A DNA stretch of 64,000 nucleotides from contig NZ_JAUDEA010000008.1 in NCBI RefSeq assembly GCF_030372065.1, positions 1 to 64,000 of the forward strand, read 5' to 3'. Each line of letters starts with the position of its first letter. Position 1 is the first letter of the stretch. Origin of the DNA: Thermophilibacter provencensis. Its GTDB lineage: Bacteria; Actinomycetota; Coriobacteriia; Coriobacteriales; Atopobiaceae. The notes under the pieces were generated by a model that was given only the letters and a program-made list of their open reading frames with translations, searched no databases and was not told where the DNA came from. Shown here in pieces: positions 50,825-60,652 of this stretch. The translations under genes and the position numbers were made by a program.

Positions 50825-53503
50825 TCACCCCGTGTTCTGCAGGCCCGCCGCCACGCCGGAGACGGTGCAGAGAATGAGGTACGTGAGACGGTCGCGCTGC
50901 TCGGGCGTGAGCTCCTCCCCGCGCAGACGGCGCAGCGCCAGGGCCTGCGTCACGGAGAGCACGTTCACAAATGGCAGACGCATGCGAATCACGGGGCCGA
51001 GCACGCGACGGTGCTGCAGCGGCCACTCGTCGCCCACGATGGCGAGCACCCAGCGGCGCGTGAGCTCCATCTCTTGCACGACCTTCTCGGCAAGCTCCTC
51101 GCGGTTGCCCAGGCCCAGGTAGAGCCGCGCGATGCGCTCGTCCACCTTGGAGAGCGACATCTCGACGTTGTCCACAAAGGTGGTGAAGAGCGGCCACTCC
51201 GCGTACGCCGCGCGCAGGCGCTCGAGGTCGCCCACGCGCTCGCAGGCCGTGCCCAGACCGTACCACGCCGCAAGGTTGATGCGCGCCTGGCTCCACGAGA
51301 AGATCCACGGGATGGTGCGCAGGTCGTCGAGGGACTTGGCGCCCAGGCCGCGCTTTGCGGGGCGCGAGCCAATGGGCATGAGGCCCACCTCGGTGAGCGG
51401 CGTCACGGTGGAGAACCACTCGGCAAAGCCCTCGGTGTGCAGGAGGTCGAGGTAGTGCTCGCGGGACGCCTCGTTCAGCTCGTGCGCGAGGTCGGCGTAC
51501 TTCTCGGTGGTGTTGGTGTTGGTCCACTCGATGGACGGCGCGGACTGCAGCAGCGTGGCGCCCACGACGGACTCCACGTGACGGCGCGCCAGCGTGGGGT
51601 TGCCGTAGCGCGCGAAGATGACCTCGCCCTGCTCGGTGAGCTTGAAGCAGCAGTTGACGGAGCCCTTGGGCTGCGAGAGCACGGCGCGGTTTGCGGGACC
51701 GCCGCCGCGCCCGACCGCGCCGCCGCGGCCGTGCATGAGCACGAGGTCGATGCTGTTCTCCTCCGCCCAGCGCGCGATGGCGCCCTGCGTGGCGTGCAGC
51801 ACGAGCGTGGCCGAGGTGGGGCCGGCGTCCTTGGAGGAGTCCGAGTAGCCGAGCATGACCTCGAGGCGACGTCCCGTCTGGTCGAGACGGCGCTGCACCT
51901 CCGGCAGGCGAATCATGGCGTCGAGCGTAGCAACGGCGTTCTCGAGGTCCTCCACCTGCTCAAAGAGCGGGATGACGTCGAGCACGGGGACGTCCGCCTC
52001 GTGCGCGAAGGCAAGGTGCGCCAGACGGTAGACGTTGGCCACGTCCTCGGCCGACTTGGTAAAGGAGATGATGTAGCGGCGCGCCGCGTTCACGCCGTTC
52101 TTGCGCTGGATCTGCGCGATGGCGCGGAAGGTGTCCAGCACCTCGCGCGTCATGGGCTCGAGCTCGCCGCGCTCGCCCCAGCGGCCGTGCTCCTCGATGT
52201 CAGCAAGCGCGCGGCGGTGCACGAGCGAGTGCTGGCGGAACTCCATCTCAACGAGGTGGAAGCCAAAGGTCTGCGCCTGCCAGATGAGGCGCTGGACGGG
52301 GCCGTAGGCCGTGCGCACCGCCCCGGCGCGCGCGAGCGAGGACTGAACGACGCGCAGGTCAGCGATGTAGTCCTCGGCACTGGCGTACATGACGTCCGCC
52401 GTGCGGTCTATGGTGGCGCGCAGGCGCTCGGCAATGACGAGCATGGTTGCGCGATGGAGCTCGCTCGCGGAGACGCCGAGGGCGCGCGCCGTGAGGGCCT
52501 CGCTCATCTCCACCTGATGGCTCCAGAGATTCATGAGCTGCTCGGAGGGCGGGGTCGAGATGGCATCGAGCGTGAGGTTGCGCCCGCACGCCTGCGTGGC
52601 GTCGGCCAGGCGCTCGAGGACGTGGCAGCGGAACTTCTCGGCCACCTGGCGGCTCACGCGCGCGGTGACGTTGGGGTTGCCGTCGCGGTCCGAGCCAATC
52701 CAGCTTCCCGGGTGGAAGAACGCCGGGCAGACGGGCGGCACGGTTCCGGCCTTCTCGCCGAGCTCCCAGTCGTCAAAGCGACGATAGACGTCCGGCACCA
52801 TGTCAAAGAGCGTGCTGTCGAAGATGTCGACGATGGTGTCGGCCTCCTCGACGGGTGTGGGCTTCTTGTGCGCGATCGGCGAGGTCCTAAAGAGCGCGTC
52901 GATCTCCTGCAGCAGGCGCCGCTCGTTCTCCGCGAGCGCCACGCCGGAAAGGCCCCCGCGCTCCCCCAGAAGGTCCGCGATGCGGCGAATCTTGCCCTCG
53001 ACGGCCTTGCGGCGCGCCTCGGTGGGGTGCGCGGTAAAGACCGGGCGAAATTCCAGCCGGCTCAGCAGCGCAATCGCGCGGCCGCGGCCGCACTCGTCCA
53101 CGAGCTGGCGATACGCCATCGTGATGTCGTTCACCGGATCGGCGGGCTCGCTCGTGGGAACGGCGCTCTCGCGGGCGCGCAGCGACGTCACGCGGTAGTT
53201 CTCCTCGCAGATGTTGGCGAGGTGGAAGTACGCGGTGAACGCGCGCATCACAAGGGTGGCGCGCTCCTCGGAGAGGCCGTCGATGATGCGGGTGAGGTCC
53301 TGGAAGGCCGTCTCGTCCACGCCCGCGCGGAAGGCGTCGGAGAGCAGGACGTCAAAGGTCTCGAGCAGGTCCGGGTCAAACTCGCCGAGCACGTTGCGCA
53401 CCAGGCGCAGGAACAGGTCCATGTTCTCGGCAATGCTCTCGGGAACGTCGAGGGCGGGCATAATAGAGGATGCGCCGTCCACGTGCATGGTCTTCTCGGC
53501 CAA
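50825..53503 (-). CDS. ppc: Phosphoenolpyruvate carboxylase
   Basis: The 892-residue enzyme makes oxaloacetate from PEP and bicarbonate. It contains VFTAHPTEARR (catalytic His), GYSDSSKDAG, the glycine loop HGRGGAVGRGGGP and the invariant C-terminal QNTG. The start is a TTG at 53503 behind AAAGGAGCAACG; the next in-frame ATG (five codons on) lacks a ribosome site. It is monocistronic. It would feed the reductive arm to succinate and amino acids. Confidence 0.95.
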   Translation of the reverse strand: MAEKTMHVDGASSIMPALDVPESIAENMDLFLRLVRNVLGEFDPDLLETFDVLLSDAFRAGVDETAFQDLTRIIDGLSEERATLVMRAFTAYFHLANICEENYRVTSLRARESAVPTSEPADPVNDITMAYRQLVDECGRGRAIALLSRLEFRPVFTAHPTEARRKAVEGKIRRIADLLGERGGLSGVALAENERRLLQEIDALFRTSPIAHKKPTPVEEADTIVDIFDSTLFDMVPDVYRRFDDWELGEKAGTVPPVCPAFFHPGSWIGSDRDGNPNVTARVSRQVAEKFRCHVLERLADATQACGRNLTLDAISTPPSEQLMNLWSHQVEMSEALTARALGVSASELHRATMLVIAERLRATIDRTADVMYASAEDYIADLRVVQSSLARAGAVRTAYGPVQRLIWQAQTFGFHLVEMEFRQHSLVHRRALADIEEHGRWGERGELEPMTREVLDTFRAIAQIQRKNGVNAARRYIISFTKSAEDVANVYRLAHLAFAHEADVPVLDVIPLFEQVEDLENAVATLDAMIRLPEVQRRLDQTGRRLEVMLGYSDSSKDAGPTSATLVLHATQGAIARWAEENSIDLVLMHGRGGAVGRGGGPANRAVLSQPKGSVNCCFKLTEQGEVIFARYGNPTLARRHVESVVGATLLQSAPSIEWTNTNTTEKYADLAHELNEASREHYLDLLHTEGFAEWFSTVTPLTEVGLMPIGSRPAKRGLGAKSLDDLRTIPWIFSWSQARINLAAWYGLGTACERVGDLERLRAAYAEWPLFTTFVDNVEMSLSKVDERIARLYLGLGNREELAEKVVQEMELTRRWVLAIVGDEWPLQHRRVLGPVIRMRLPFVNVLSVTQALALRRLRGEELTPEQRDRLTYLILCTVSGVAAGLQNTG

Positions 53504-53693
53504 CGTTGCTCCTTTGACGGGCGTGCGGTTTCTCTCTAGAGGGTACCCCGAGAGCGCCCCCGTGCGAAAGTCCCAACACAAAAGACCCCGGCGAGAAACG
53601 CGTTGTTCACGCGGGGGCATGCCTTACATTTCTGTCGCGGGCGGGCGGTACAATCGTGTGCCGAGAAGAACCTCGAGAGGAGACGCCCCGTCC

Positions 53694-55151
53694 ATGCCAC
53701 GCAACCCGTTCAAACGCCATGAGATCACCCCCGTGCGGCCGGCGCGCACGACGCCCAAGACGCCGCGCTACGGCGTGGTCACGAAGGCGCGCCGCAAGAA
53801 GCCGGCGCAGGCGTCCAGCAAGCAGCCCACCTTCTTGGCCCGCGTGGTGAACGACTGGTGGAACCGCCTCATCGCCGCCGTCTTTGGCGGCAAGTTCTCC
53901 GAGCAGACCGAGCAGTACCTCGCGCACCAGACCACGCGCGACTACGTGTGCAACACCATCGGCCAGGCAACGTGGGGCATGCTCTTTCCGCTGCTCACGA
54001 TGGTTGCCACCTGGCTCGTGGGCGCCGAGCAGGCGGGGCTTTTCTCCATGGCGTTCACGGTGGGCACGCTGCTTTTGTTCCTCGCCAACTACGGCGTGCG
54101 CACCTACCAGGTCTCCGACCTCGACGACATGCGCTCCTTCCTGGACTACCAGATCAACCGCTTTGTCACCTGCGCGGCCATGCTGCTCGTGGGCTGGATG
54201 TGGTGCCAGTTCCGCGGATACGACGCGTACATGTTCTCCATCTGCATGGGCGTGCTGGTGTTTCGCGCCGCCGACGGCCTCGCGGACGTCTACGAGGGAC
54301 GCCTGCAGCAGAAGGACAAGCTCTACCTGGCCGGCCTCTCGCAGGCGGCGCGCTGCGTGCTGGGGCTCGTGGCCTTCTCGCTGGTCCTGCTCGTGACGCG
54401 CAACCTTGCCGTGGCGAGCTTTGCCATGGCCGTGGGCGCTGTGGCCTCGCTCGTTCTTCTCACCGTGCCGCTGGCGTACTTTGAGACCGAGAAGAGCCTG
54501 CCCGCCACCGTACGTGGCGTGAAGGAGCTCTTTGTGGAGTGCTTCCCGCTGTTTGTGGCGCTCTTCCTCTACAACCTCATCGACTCGGTGCCCAAGTTTG
54601 CGATGGAGGGCGCGCTCTCCTATGACAACCAGCTCTACTACAACGCCATGTACTTCCCGGCGCACTCCATCCTCATGGTGGCGGGCTTCATCTACAAGCC
54701 GCAGCTCGTGCGCCTGGCGCGCATCTGGGATGATCCCGAGCGGCACCGGCGCTTTGACCTGCTCGTGCTTGCCATGATTGGTGTGATCGCGCTCATCACG
54801 GGCGGCATGGCGCTCGCCATGGGGACGGTGGGCATCCCGCTCATGAGCCTCATGTACGGCCTGGACTTCGAGCAGTTCCGCGGGCTCTGCCTGGTGATGG
54901 TGGGCACGGGCGGCGTGTGCGCGTGCATCGACTTCCTGTACCAGATCATCACGGTGCTGCGCGCGCAGGGCGAGGTCTCCAAGCTCTACCTCATCGCCTT
55001 TGCGTTTGCCGTTCCCGTGGCGATGCTGCTCGTCAACTTTGCAGGGCTGGCGGGCGCCGTGGTGGGCTCGCTCGTCTCGATGGCGATCCTGCTGGTGCTG
55101 CTGGTGATGGAGTACTTTGGCATCCGCCGGCGCATGAGCCGCGGATACTAG
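53694..55151 (+). CDS. Polysaccharide flippase-like membrane protein (MOP superfamily)
   Basis: The 485-residue protein has a basic cytoplasmic N-terminus (about 1-75) and about 12-14 membrane helices in the pattern of Wzx/MurJ-type flippases. It likely moves a lipid-linked sugar across the membrane. No glycosyltransferase is adjacent, so the cargo is unknown. The ATG at 53694 is placed by GAGAGGAG about 12 bases upstream. The stop overlaps that of the convergent flavin reductase gene. Confidence 0.82.
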   Translation: MPRNPFKRHEITPVRPARTTPKTPRYGVVTKARRKKPAQASSKQPTFLARVVNDWWNRLIAAVFGGKFSEQTEQYLAHQTTRDYVCNTIGQATWGMLFPLLTMVATWLVGAEQAGLFSMAFTVGTLLLFLANYGVRTYQVSDLDDMRSFLDYQINRFVTCAAMLLVGWMWCQFRGYDAYMFSICMGVLVFRAADGLADVYEGRLQQKDKLYLAGLSQAARCVLGLVAFSLVLLVTRNLAVASFAMAVGAVASLVLLTVPLAYFETEKSLPATVRGVKELFVECFPLFVALFLYNLIDSVPKFAMEGALSYDNQLYYNAMYFPAHSILMVAGFIYKPQLVRLARIWDDPERHRRFDLLVLAMIGVIALITGGMALAMGTVGIPLMSLMYGLDFEQFRGLCLVMVGTGGVCACIDFLYQIITVLRAQGEVSKLYLIAFAFAVPVAMLLVNFAGLAGAVVGSLVSMAILLVLLVMEYFGIRRRMSRGY

Positions 55152-55744
55152 CGGCGGCGCGGGCGGCGGTCCTTGGGCGCCTTCTTGCGCACGGAGTAGC
55201 CAAACGTCCCGAGGCGGCGCCCCAGCTCGAAGTACTCGCCGTGGCTGTAGGCCGTGAGGCAGGCGCGCGCCAGGTCGAGCTTGCCGTTAGCGTTGAGCAG
55301 GGCGTCGTCCACCTGCACGGCCAGGACGTCCGCAAGGAACAGGTGATGGCTCCCCAGCTCGAGCACGTCGCGCACGTGGCACTCAATGTTGACCGGGCTC
55401 TCCTCTATTGCGGGCGCAAGCTCGAGCTTTGCCGCCGATGCGGGTGTGAGGTGGCACTCCTCCCACTTGTCGTGGTCGCGGCCGGAGCGCACGCCGCACC
55501 AGTCGCACGCGCGCTGGAGCCGCGCCGTCACGAGGTTCACCACAAACTCGCCCGACTCACGGATAATGCCGTAGCTGTGCCGCTCCGGGCGCAGGGAGAT
55601 CGAGAGCATCGGAGGGTTGGTGCACACGGTGCCGGCCCACGCCACCGTGACGATGTTCTTCTCGCCGGCGGCGTTCGCACAGCTCACCATCACCGCGGGC
55701 AGCGGGTAGAGCATGTTGCCGCCCTGCCAGACCTGCTTTGCCAT
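55148..55744 (-). CDS. Flavin reductase-like FMN-binding protein
   Basis: The 198-residue protein has the split-barrel FMN-binding fold: PLPAVMVSCAN, TVAWAGTVCTNPPMLSISLRP, ESGEFVVNL and a long C-terminal extension. Such proteins reduce flavins or act as small flavoproteins in anaerobes. The ATG at 55744 follows ACAAGGAGGAGACAGC. A basic tail (RKKAPKDRRPRRR) ends the protein. Substrate unknown. Confidence 0.87.
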   Translation of the reverse strand: MAKQVWQGGNMLYPLPAVMVSCANAAGEKNIVTVAWAGTVCTNPPMLSISLRPERHSYGIIRESGEFVVNLVTARLQRACDWCGVRSGRDHDKWEECHLTPASAAKLELAPAIEESPVNIECHVRDVLELGSHHLFLADVLAVQVDDALLNANGKLDLARACLTAYSHGEYFELGRRLGTFGYSVRKKAPKDRRPRRR

Positions 55745-55771
55745 GCTGTCTCCTCCTTGTAGCACACCCCA

Positions 55772-55830
55772 CCTTACACGAAGGTCATTTTGGAGCTTCG
55801 ATCTTGCCTCATAATGGCCTTCGTGTAAGG
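55772..55830 (-). terminator. crcB terminator
   Basis: CCTTACACGAAGGTCATT pairs with 55813-55830 with one mismatch, just past the crcB stop and before the flavin reductase ribosome site. Confidence 0.75.
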
Positions 55831-55845
55831 TCGGCATCAGTACAC

Positions 55846-56220
55846 CTACGCCGCAAGGGCCCCGCCGAGGCGCGTGCCCGCCCACACGGCGATGAGGCAC
55901 GTTCCAACATTAAGTACCACATTAAGAGCAGCCCCCACGCCGTTGCCGGACTCGATCATCTGAAGCGTCTCGTTTGAGAAGGTCGAGAACGTGGAGAGGC
56001 CGCCGCACAGACCCACCGTGAGCAGCATGCGCGCGGGCTCCGGCAGCGGGGAGACGGCGTGCAGGCCGGAAACGACACCGATGACCAGGCCCGCGAGCAC
56101 GTTGGCCACAAACGTTCCCGCCGGCAACCCCGGCAGCAGCGTCGCGAGCAGGAGCCCCAGGCCCCAGCGCCCCACGCTGCCCGCGGCGCCGCCCACGGCA
56201 ACGGCGATAAGCTCGGTCAT
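55846..56220 (-). CDS. crcB: Fluoride channel CrcB/FluC
   Basis: The 124-residue protein has four membrane helices with GGAAGSVGRW, TFVANVLAG (the channel Asn) and GLCGGLSTFSTFSNE, the full Fluc signature. Fluc dimers export fluoride. A partner copy is not in this window, so it may form homodimers or pair with a gene elsewhere. GGGGAAGGGGACACCGC precedes the ATG. No fluoride riboswitch is evident upstream. Confidence 0.92.
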   Translation of the reverse strand: MTELIAVAVGGAAGSVGRWGLGLLLATLLPGLPAGTFVANVLAGLVIGVVSGLHAVSPLPEPARMLLTVGLCGGLSTFSTFSNETLQMIESGNGVGAALNVVLNVGTCLIAVWAGTRLGGALAA

Positions 56221-56313
56221 GCGGTGTCCCCTTCCCCACGGTTGACGGTTGGCCTCGCAACGATACCACGCCAGCACCGCCCCAGCGGAGACGCGCCCGC
56301 ATCCATGGCCTAT

Positions 56314-56424
56314 GGGGACGCAAACCGACACTTCTTCGGCAGAAAGCGTCGGCTCGCGTCCCCGTTTCTAAAGCGGGGACGCCAGGCGACACTTCCTGCG
56401 ACAAAAGCGTCGGCGCGCGTCCAC
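56314..56424. repeat. Two 50-bp hairpin units
   Basis: Units at 56314-56363 and 56375-56424 have GGGGACGC ends, inner CCGACACTTC / CGTCGGC blocks and 11-base spacing, matching the units at 13161-13332 and 6272-6321. Confidence 0.85.
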
Positions 56425-56457
56425 GCGAGCACTCGAGCGCGAGTCCTTCTCCCCCGG

Positions 56458-58296
56458 CTAGTCCAGCTCCTTGGCGCCGGTCCAGAGCTGCCAGTACTCG
56501 CCGCGCTGGGCGAGAAGCTCCTCGTGCGTGCCGCGCTCCACGATCCGCCCATGCTCGAGCACCATGATCGCGTCCGCGTTGCGCACCGTACTCAGCCGGT
56601 GCGCGATCACAAACACCGTGCGCCCCGCCATGAGCGAGTCCATGCCGCGCTGGATGAGCGCCTCGGTGCGCGTGTCGATGCTCGAGGTTGCCTCGTCGAG
56701 GATGAGAACCGGAGGGTTGGCAACCGCCGCGCGCGCGATGGCGAGGAGCTGCCGCTGGCCCTGCGAGAGGTTGGCGCCATCGGCCACCACGGGCGTGTCG
56801 TAGCCGCGCGGCAGGCGCGAGATGAAGCCGTCCGCGTTGGCCACGCGCGCCGCGGCGCGAACCTCCTCGTCGGTGGCATCGAGCTTGCCGAAGCGGATAT
56901 TCTCCGCGATGGTCCCCGCAAAGAGGTGCGTGTCCTGCAGCACGATGCCAAGCGAGCGTCGCAGGCTGGCCTTCTCGATGTCGCGCACGTCGATGCCGTC
57001 GTACGTGATCACGCCGGAGCGCGTCTCATAGAAGCGGTTGATGAGGTTGGTGATGGTGGTCTTGCCCGCGCCCGTTGACCCCACAAAGGCAATCTTCTGC
57101 CCCGGCTTGGCGTAGAGCGTGAGATCGCGCAGGACCGTCTGGCCCTCCTCGTAGCCAAAGTCAACGTTGTAGAAGCGCACGTCTCCCTGAAGCGGCACGT
57201 GCTCGCCGTCGATGAACCACGCCCAGCCCGCGGCACCGGCCGCCACGCGCGCGGCCTCCACGTCGTCGGCGTGCTCGAGGCGCACCACACCCTCGTCGAC
57301 CTCGGGCTCCATGCGCATCACGGAGAAGATGCGCTCCGCGCCGGCCAGCGCCGTGAGCAGGAAGTTGCCCTGCTGCGTGAACTGGTTGAGCGGGGCCGTT
57401 GCCTGGCGCACAAAGACGAGGTAGCTCGCGAGCGACCCCACGTCCATCTGCCCGCCCATGGCGAGAAGCGCGCCCAGAATGGTGACGACGGCGTAGTTGA
57501 TGTAGCCCACGCACACGGTCACCGGCACCATCGTGGACGCGTAGGCCTGCGCCGACGTGCCCGCCTCGCGCAGGCGCTCGTTGAGCTCGCGGAAGCCGGC
57601 GAGGTTGGCTGCCTCGTGGTTGAAGACCTTCACGACCTTCTGGCCGGAGATCATCTCCTCCACGTAGCCGTCGAGCGCGCCCAGCTCGTGCTGCTGGCGC
57701 GAGAAGAAGCGCCGGCTGCGGCCGCCCGAGAAGCGCACGTAGAGCGCAATGCCCAGGTCACACGCCAGGGTGACGAGCGTGAGGCGCCAGTCGAGCACCA
57801 GAAGCAGCGTGAGCGTGCCCACGATCTGCACGCCCGCCTGGACGAGGCTCGCAAAGCTGTTGTTGAGCGCCTCGGAGACCGTGTCCACGTCGTTGGTGAA
57901 GTAGCTCATCACGTCACCGTGGCGGCTGCGGTCAAAGAAGGAGAGCGGCAGGCGCTCGATGTGGTCAAAGAGGTCGCGGCGGATGTCAAAGACCACGCGC
58001 TGCGCCGCTCGCACCATCGTCTGCGTGTAGCCGGCAGCAGACGCCACGCCCAGCAGGTAAATCACCGCAGTCAGCGCAACGCCGGACGAGAAGGACGCGA
58101 AGTCGCCCTCCCCCACCGCGTTGACCACGGGCTTGATCATGTACGTGCCAAAGAGGTTGGCGAGCGCGCTCACGGTGACGAGCACCGCCACGAGCAGGAG
58201 CATCCAGCGCGCGTGGCTCATGTAGGAGAGGAGCGTCCTCAGCGTGGCGAGCGGGTTTTGCGGGCGCGCGGGCGCCGCGGTCTGACGGGACGGCAT
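56458..58296 (-). CDS. ABC exporter half with intact catalytic site
   Basis: The 612-residue protein has a six-helix exporter domain and an ATPase domain with GSTGAGKTT, a variant signature LSQGQRQLLAIARA, Walker B LILDEATSSID and IAHRLST. It starts directly after the stop of the partner gene. With the other half it should form a heterodimeric exporter like BmrCD or LmrCD for drugs or lipophilic compounds. MarR lies at the operon head. Confidence 0.92.
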   Translation of the reverse strand: MPSRQTAAPARPQNPLATLRTLLSYMSHARWMLLLVAVLVTVSALANLFGTYMIKPVVNAVGEGDFASFSSGVALTAVIYLLGVASAAGYTQTMVRAAQRVVFDIRRDLFDHIERLPLSFFDRSRHGDVMSYFTNDVDTVSEALNNSFASLVQAGVQIVGTLTLLLVLDWRLTLVTLACDLGIALYVRFSGGRSRRFFSRQQHELGALDGYVEEMISGQKVVKVFNHEAANLAGFRELNERLREAGTSAQAYASTMVPVTVCVGYINYAVVTILGALLAMGGQMDVGSLASYLVFVRQATAPLNQFTQQGNFLLTALAGAERIFSVMRMEPEVDEGVVRLEHADDVEAARVAAGAAGWAWFIDGEHVPLQGDVRFYNVDFGYEEGQTVLRDLTLYAKPGQKIAFVGSTGAGKTTITNLINRFYETRSGVITYDGIDVRDIEKASLRRSLGIVLQDTHLFAGTIAENIRFGKLDATDEEVRAAARVANADGFISRLPRGYDTPVVADGANLSQGQRQLLAIARAAVANPPVLILDEATSSIDTRTEALIQRGMDSLMAGRTVFVIAHRLSTVRNADAIMVLEHGRIVERGTHEELLAQRGEYWQLWTGAKELD

Positions 58297-60036
58297 CTAC
58301 GCCACCTCCCCACTGATCCCAGAGCCAATCTGGGACTCGTAGATCTCCTGGTAGATGGGATCGCTGGCGAGAAGTTCCTCGTGGGTGCCCTGGGCGTGCA
58401 CACGCCCGTCGTCCAGCACCACGATCTTGTCGGCGTCCATCACGGATGCCACGCGCTGGGCGATCACGATCTTGGTGACGTCTTTGAGCGTTGCGAGGTT
58501 TGCGCGGATCGTGGCATCGGTGGCCATGTCCACGGCGCTCGTGGAGTCGTCAAAGATGAGGACACGCGGACGCTTGAGCAGGGCACGCGCGATGCAGAGG
58601 CGCTGGCGCTGGCCGCCCGAGACGCCAGCGCCGCCCTGGCCGAGGTCCCCGTCCAGCCCGCCAATGCGCTCCAGGAACTCGTCAGCACAGGCGAGACGGC
58701 ACGCCTCGAGCATGTCCGCGTCCGATGCCGCGGCGTCGCCCCAGGCGAGGTTCTCCCTAACGGTGCCCGAGAAGAGCACGTTCTTCTGCAGCACCACGCC
58801 CACCGCATCGCGCAGGGCGGCGAGGTCGTAGTCGCGCACGTCACGGCCGCCCACGCGCACGGTGCCCGAGCTGGCGTCGTAGAGGCGCGCGATGAGCTGC
58901 ACGAGCGTGGACTTGCCCGAGCCCGTGCCGCCGAGGATGCCGATGGTGGAGCCCGCCGCAAAGTCCAGGCAGACGTCCTCGAGCACGTTCTTCTCGGCCG
59001 TGCTCGCGTACTTGAAGCTCACGTGGTCAAAGCTCACCGAGCCGTTGCGCACCTCGTGCACCGCCTGGCGCGGCGAGGCGATGGTGGGCTTCTCGTCCAG
59101 CACCTCGCCCACGCGCTCCACGCTCGTCACAGCGCGCGCGAGCAGCAGGAAGACGTTGGAGATCATCATGAGGGAGTTCACGATCTGCAGGACGTAGCTC
59201 ATGAAGCCGGTGAAGGTGCCCACCGTGAGCGTGCCGGCCAGGATCATCTGCCCGCCGAGCCACATGATGCCCACGCAGGAGGTATACATCGTGGCCTGGA
59301 AGATCGGCAGGTTGAGCACCGCGGTGCGGAAGGTCCGCGTGGCCGTGGAGGCGAGCTGGCCGTTCACGCCGGCAAAGCGCTCGGCGACATGTCCTTCTCG
59401 CACATAGGCCTTGATCACGCGGATGGCGGCAAGGTCCTCCTGCAGGGCGTCGTTGAGCTGGTCCATCACGCCCTGGAGCACGCGGTAGAGCGGGCCCACG
59501 CGGCGCACCACAAAGAAGACGGCCACGGCGAGCACGGGGATCACCGCAAAGAAGACCACCGCGAGCTCGGCGGACATGAGCGCGGCGCAGAGCAGGCCCA
59601 TCACCAGGATCACGGGCCCACGGACGAGCGGGCGCGTGCCGGAGACCAGCGCGTTCTGGATGACGGTGACGTCGGTGGTGAGGCGCGTCACGAGCGAGGA
59701 GCTCTCAAAGTCGTCGAGGTTTGAGAACGAGAACTCCTGCAGGTGGGCATACTCTGCCTCGCGCAGGCGCGAGCCCAGGCCCATGGCGGCGCGGGCAGAG
59801 AAGCGCGCGTAGAGAAAGCCCAGGCCCAGCGAGATGAGCGCGCAGACGAGCATGCCGGCGCCGCCGGTGAGGACGGTGCGGAGGCTGCCAGCCATGATGC
59901 CCTCGTCCAGGACGTAGGCCATGAGCACGGGAATGAAGATCTCAAGCGAGGTCTCAACGGCCACGCAGAGCACGGCGAGAAGGAAGTCCCGCCGATACGG
60001 GCCCAGGTAGCGGGCAATGAGGCGAACCCCGTCCAT
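58297..60036 (-). CDS. ABC exporter half with degenerate catalytic Glu
   Basis: The 579-residue protein has a six-helix exporter domain and an ATPase domain with GGTGSGKST and VSGGQRQRLCIARA. Walker B reads LIFDDSTSAVD, with Asp in place of the catalytic Glu, as in the inactive site of heterodimeric exporters such as TM287/288. It overlaps the marR stop (TGATG) and abuts its partner, so the three genes are translated together. Confidence 0.92.
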   Translation of the reverse strand: MDGVRLIARYLGPYRRDFLLAVLCVAVETSLEIFIPVLMAYVLDEGIMAGSLRTVLTGGAGMLVCALISLGLGFLYARFSARAAMGLGSRLREAEYAHLQEFSFSNLDDFESSSLVTRLTTDVTVIQNALVSGTRPLVRGPVILVMGLLCAALMSAELAVVFFAVIPVLAVAVFFVVRRVGPLYRVLQGVMDQLNDALQEDLAAIRVIKAYVREGHVAERFAGVNGQLASTATRTFRTAVLNLPIFQATMYTSCVGIMWLGGQMILAGTLTVGTFTGFMSYVLQIVNSLMMISNVFLLLARAVTSVERVGEVLDEKPTIASPRQAVHEVRNGSVSFDHVSFKYASTAEKNVLEDVCLDFAAGSTIGILGGTGSGKSTLVQLIARLYDASSGTVRVGGRDVRDYDLAALRDAVGVVLQKNVLFSGTVRENLAWGDAAASDADMLEACRLACADEFLERIGGLDGDLGQGGAGVSGGQRQRLCIARALLKRPRVLIFDDSTSAVDMATDATIRANLATLKDVTKIVIAQRVASVMDADKIVVLDDGRVHAQGTHEELLASDPIYQEIYESQIGSGISGEVA

Positions 60037-60509
60037 CAGGCCTCGCCTCCCCCGCTGCCGTCGATGGCGCTCCAGAGGTTGGCGCGGGCGCGGCCGAGAA
60101 GATCGGCAAACGTGGCGCGCTCCTCGGGTGTGAAGCCCGTGAGCATCACCTCCTGCTCCTCGGCGCAGACGGCGTCCCAGGCGTCCGCGGCGGCGCGACC
60201 ACGCTCCGTGAGGGCAAGTGCCTTGGTGCGGCGGTCACGGCCGGGGGCGGAGGTCACAAAGCCCGCGCGCTCGAGGGAGTCGAACATGCGCGAGACGGCG
60301 CCGGGGTCGCACTCAAAGAAGTCGGCCACCTCGCGCTGGCTGGACGGGCCGTGAACGGCCAGGTAGACGAGCATCTTCGGCTGGCCGGGACCAAGGCCGA
60401 GCTCGTCAACGTGGGGCTTGAGATAGGTGCGCTGCGCGTGAAAGGCGCGCATGAGGCGCATGTGGAAGTCCTCGAGCGACGACCCCGGCTCGGGCGGGCA
60501 ATCAGGCAT
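60036..60509 (-). CDS. MarR-family repressor of the ABC exporter
   Basis: The 157-residue protein has the MarR winged helix: PGQPKMLVYLAVHGPSSQRE, VSRMFDSLERAGFV and the wing DRRTKALALTERGR. It heads the exporter operon and probably represses it until an exported compound binds. The ATG at 60509 follows CCAAGGAGTGCCT. No operator palindrome stands out in the short gap upstream. Confidence 0.9.
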   Translation of the reverse strand: MPDCPPEPGSSLEDFHMRLMRAFHAQRTYLKPHVDELGLGPGQPKMLVYLAVHGPSSQREVADFFECDPGAVSRMFDSLERAGFVTSAPGRDRRTKALALTERGRAAADAWDAVCAEEQEVMLTGFTPEERATFADLLGRARANLWSAIDGSGGGEA

Positions 60510-60550
60510 AGGCACTCCTTGGCATGTCAATGGTTGTCTATGCAAGTGTA

Positions 60551-60652
60551 CTGTAAAAACGGGACGTGTTATTTGTCTCAGAGAAAAGGGGACAGGCCTT
60601 GCAAGGCCTGTCCCCTTTTCTCTGAGACAAATAACACGTCCCGTTTTTACAG
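60551..60652. repeat. 102-bp perfect palindrome
   Basis: Positions 60551-60601 and 60602-60652 are exact complements with no spacer. The right end includes the CTG TAA end of aspS. Blocks AACGGGACGTG, TCTCAGAGAAAAGGGGACAGG match the palindromes at 4215 and 35233. Confidence 0.93.

Noticed and set aside
56221-56313. Fluoride riboswitch upstream of crcB
   Set aside because: I could not find the conserved pseudoknot and core sequences on the minus strand.
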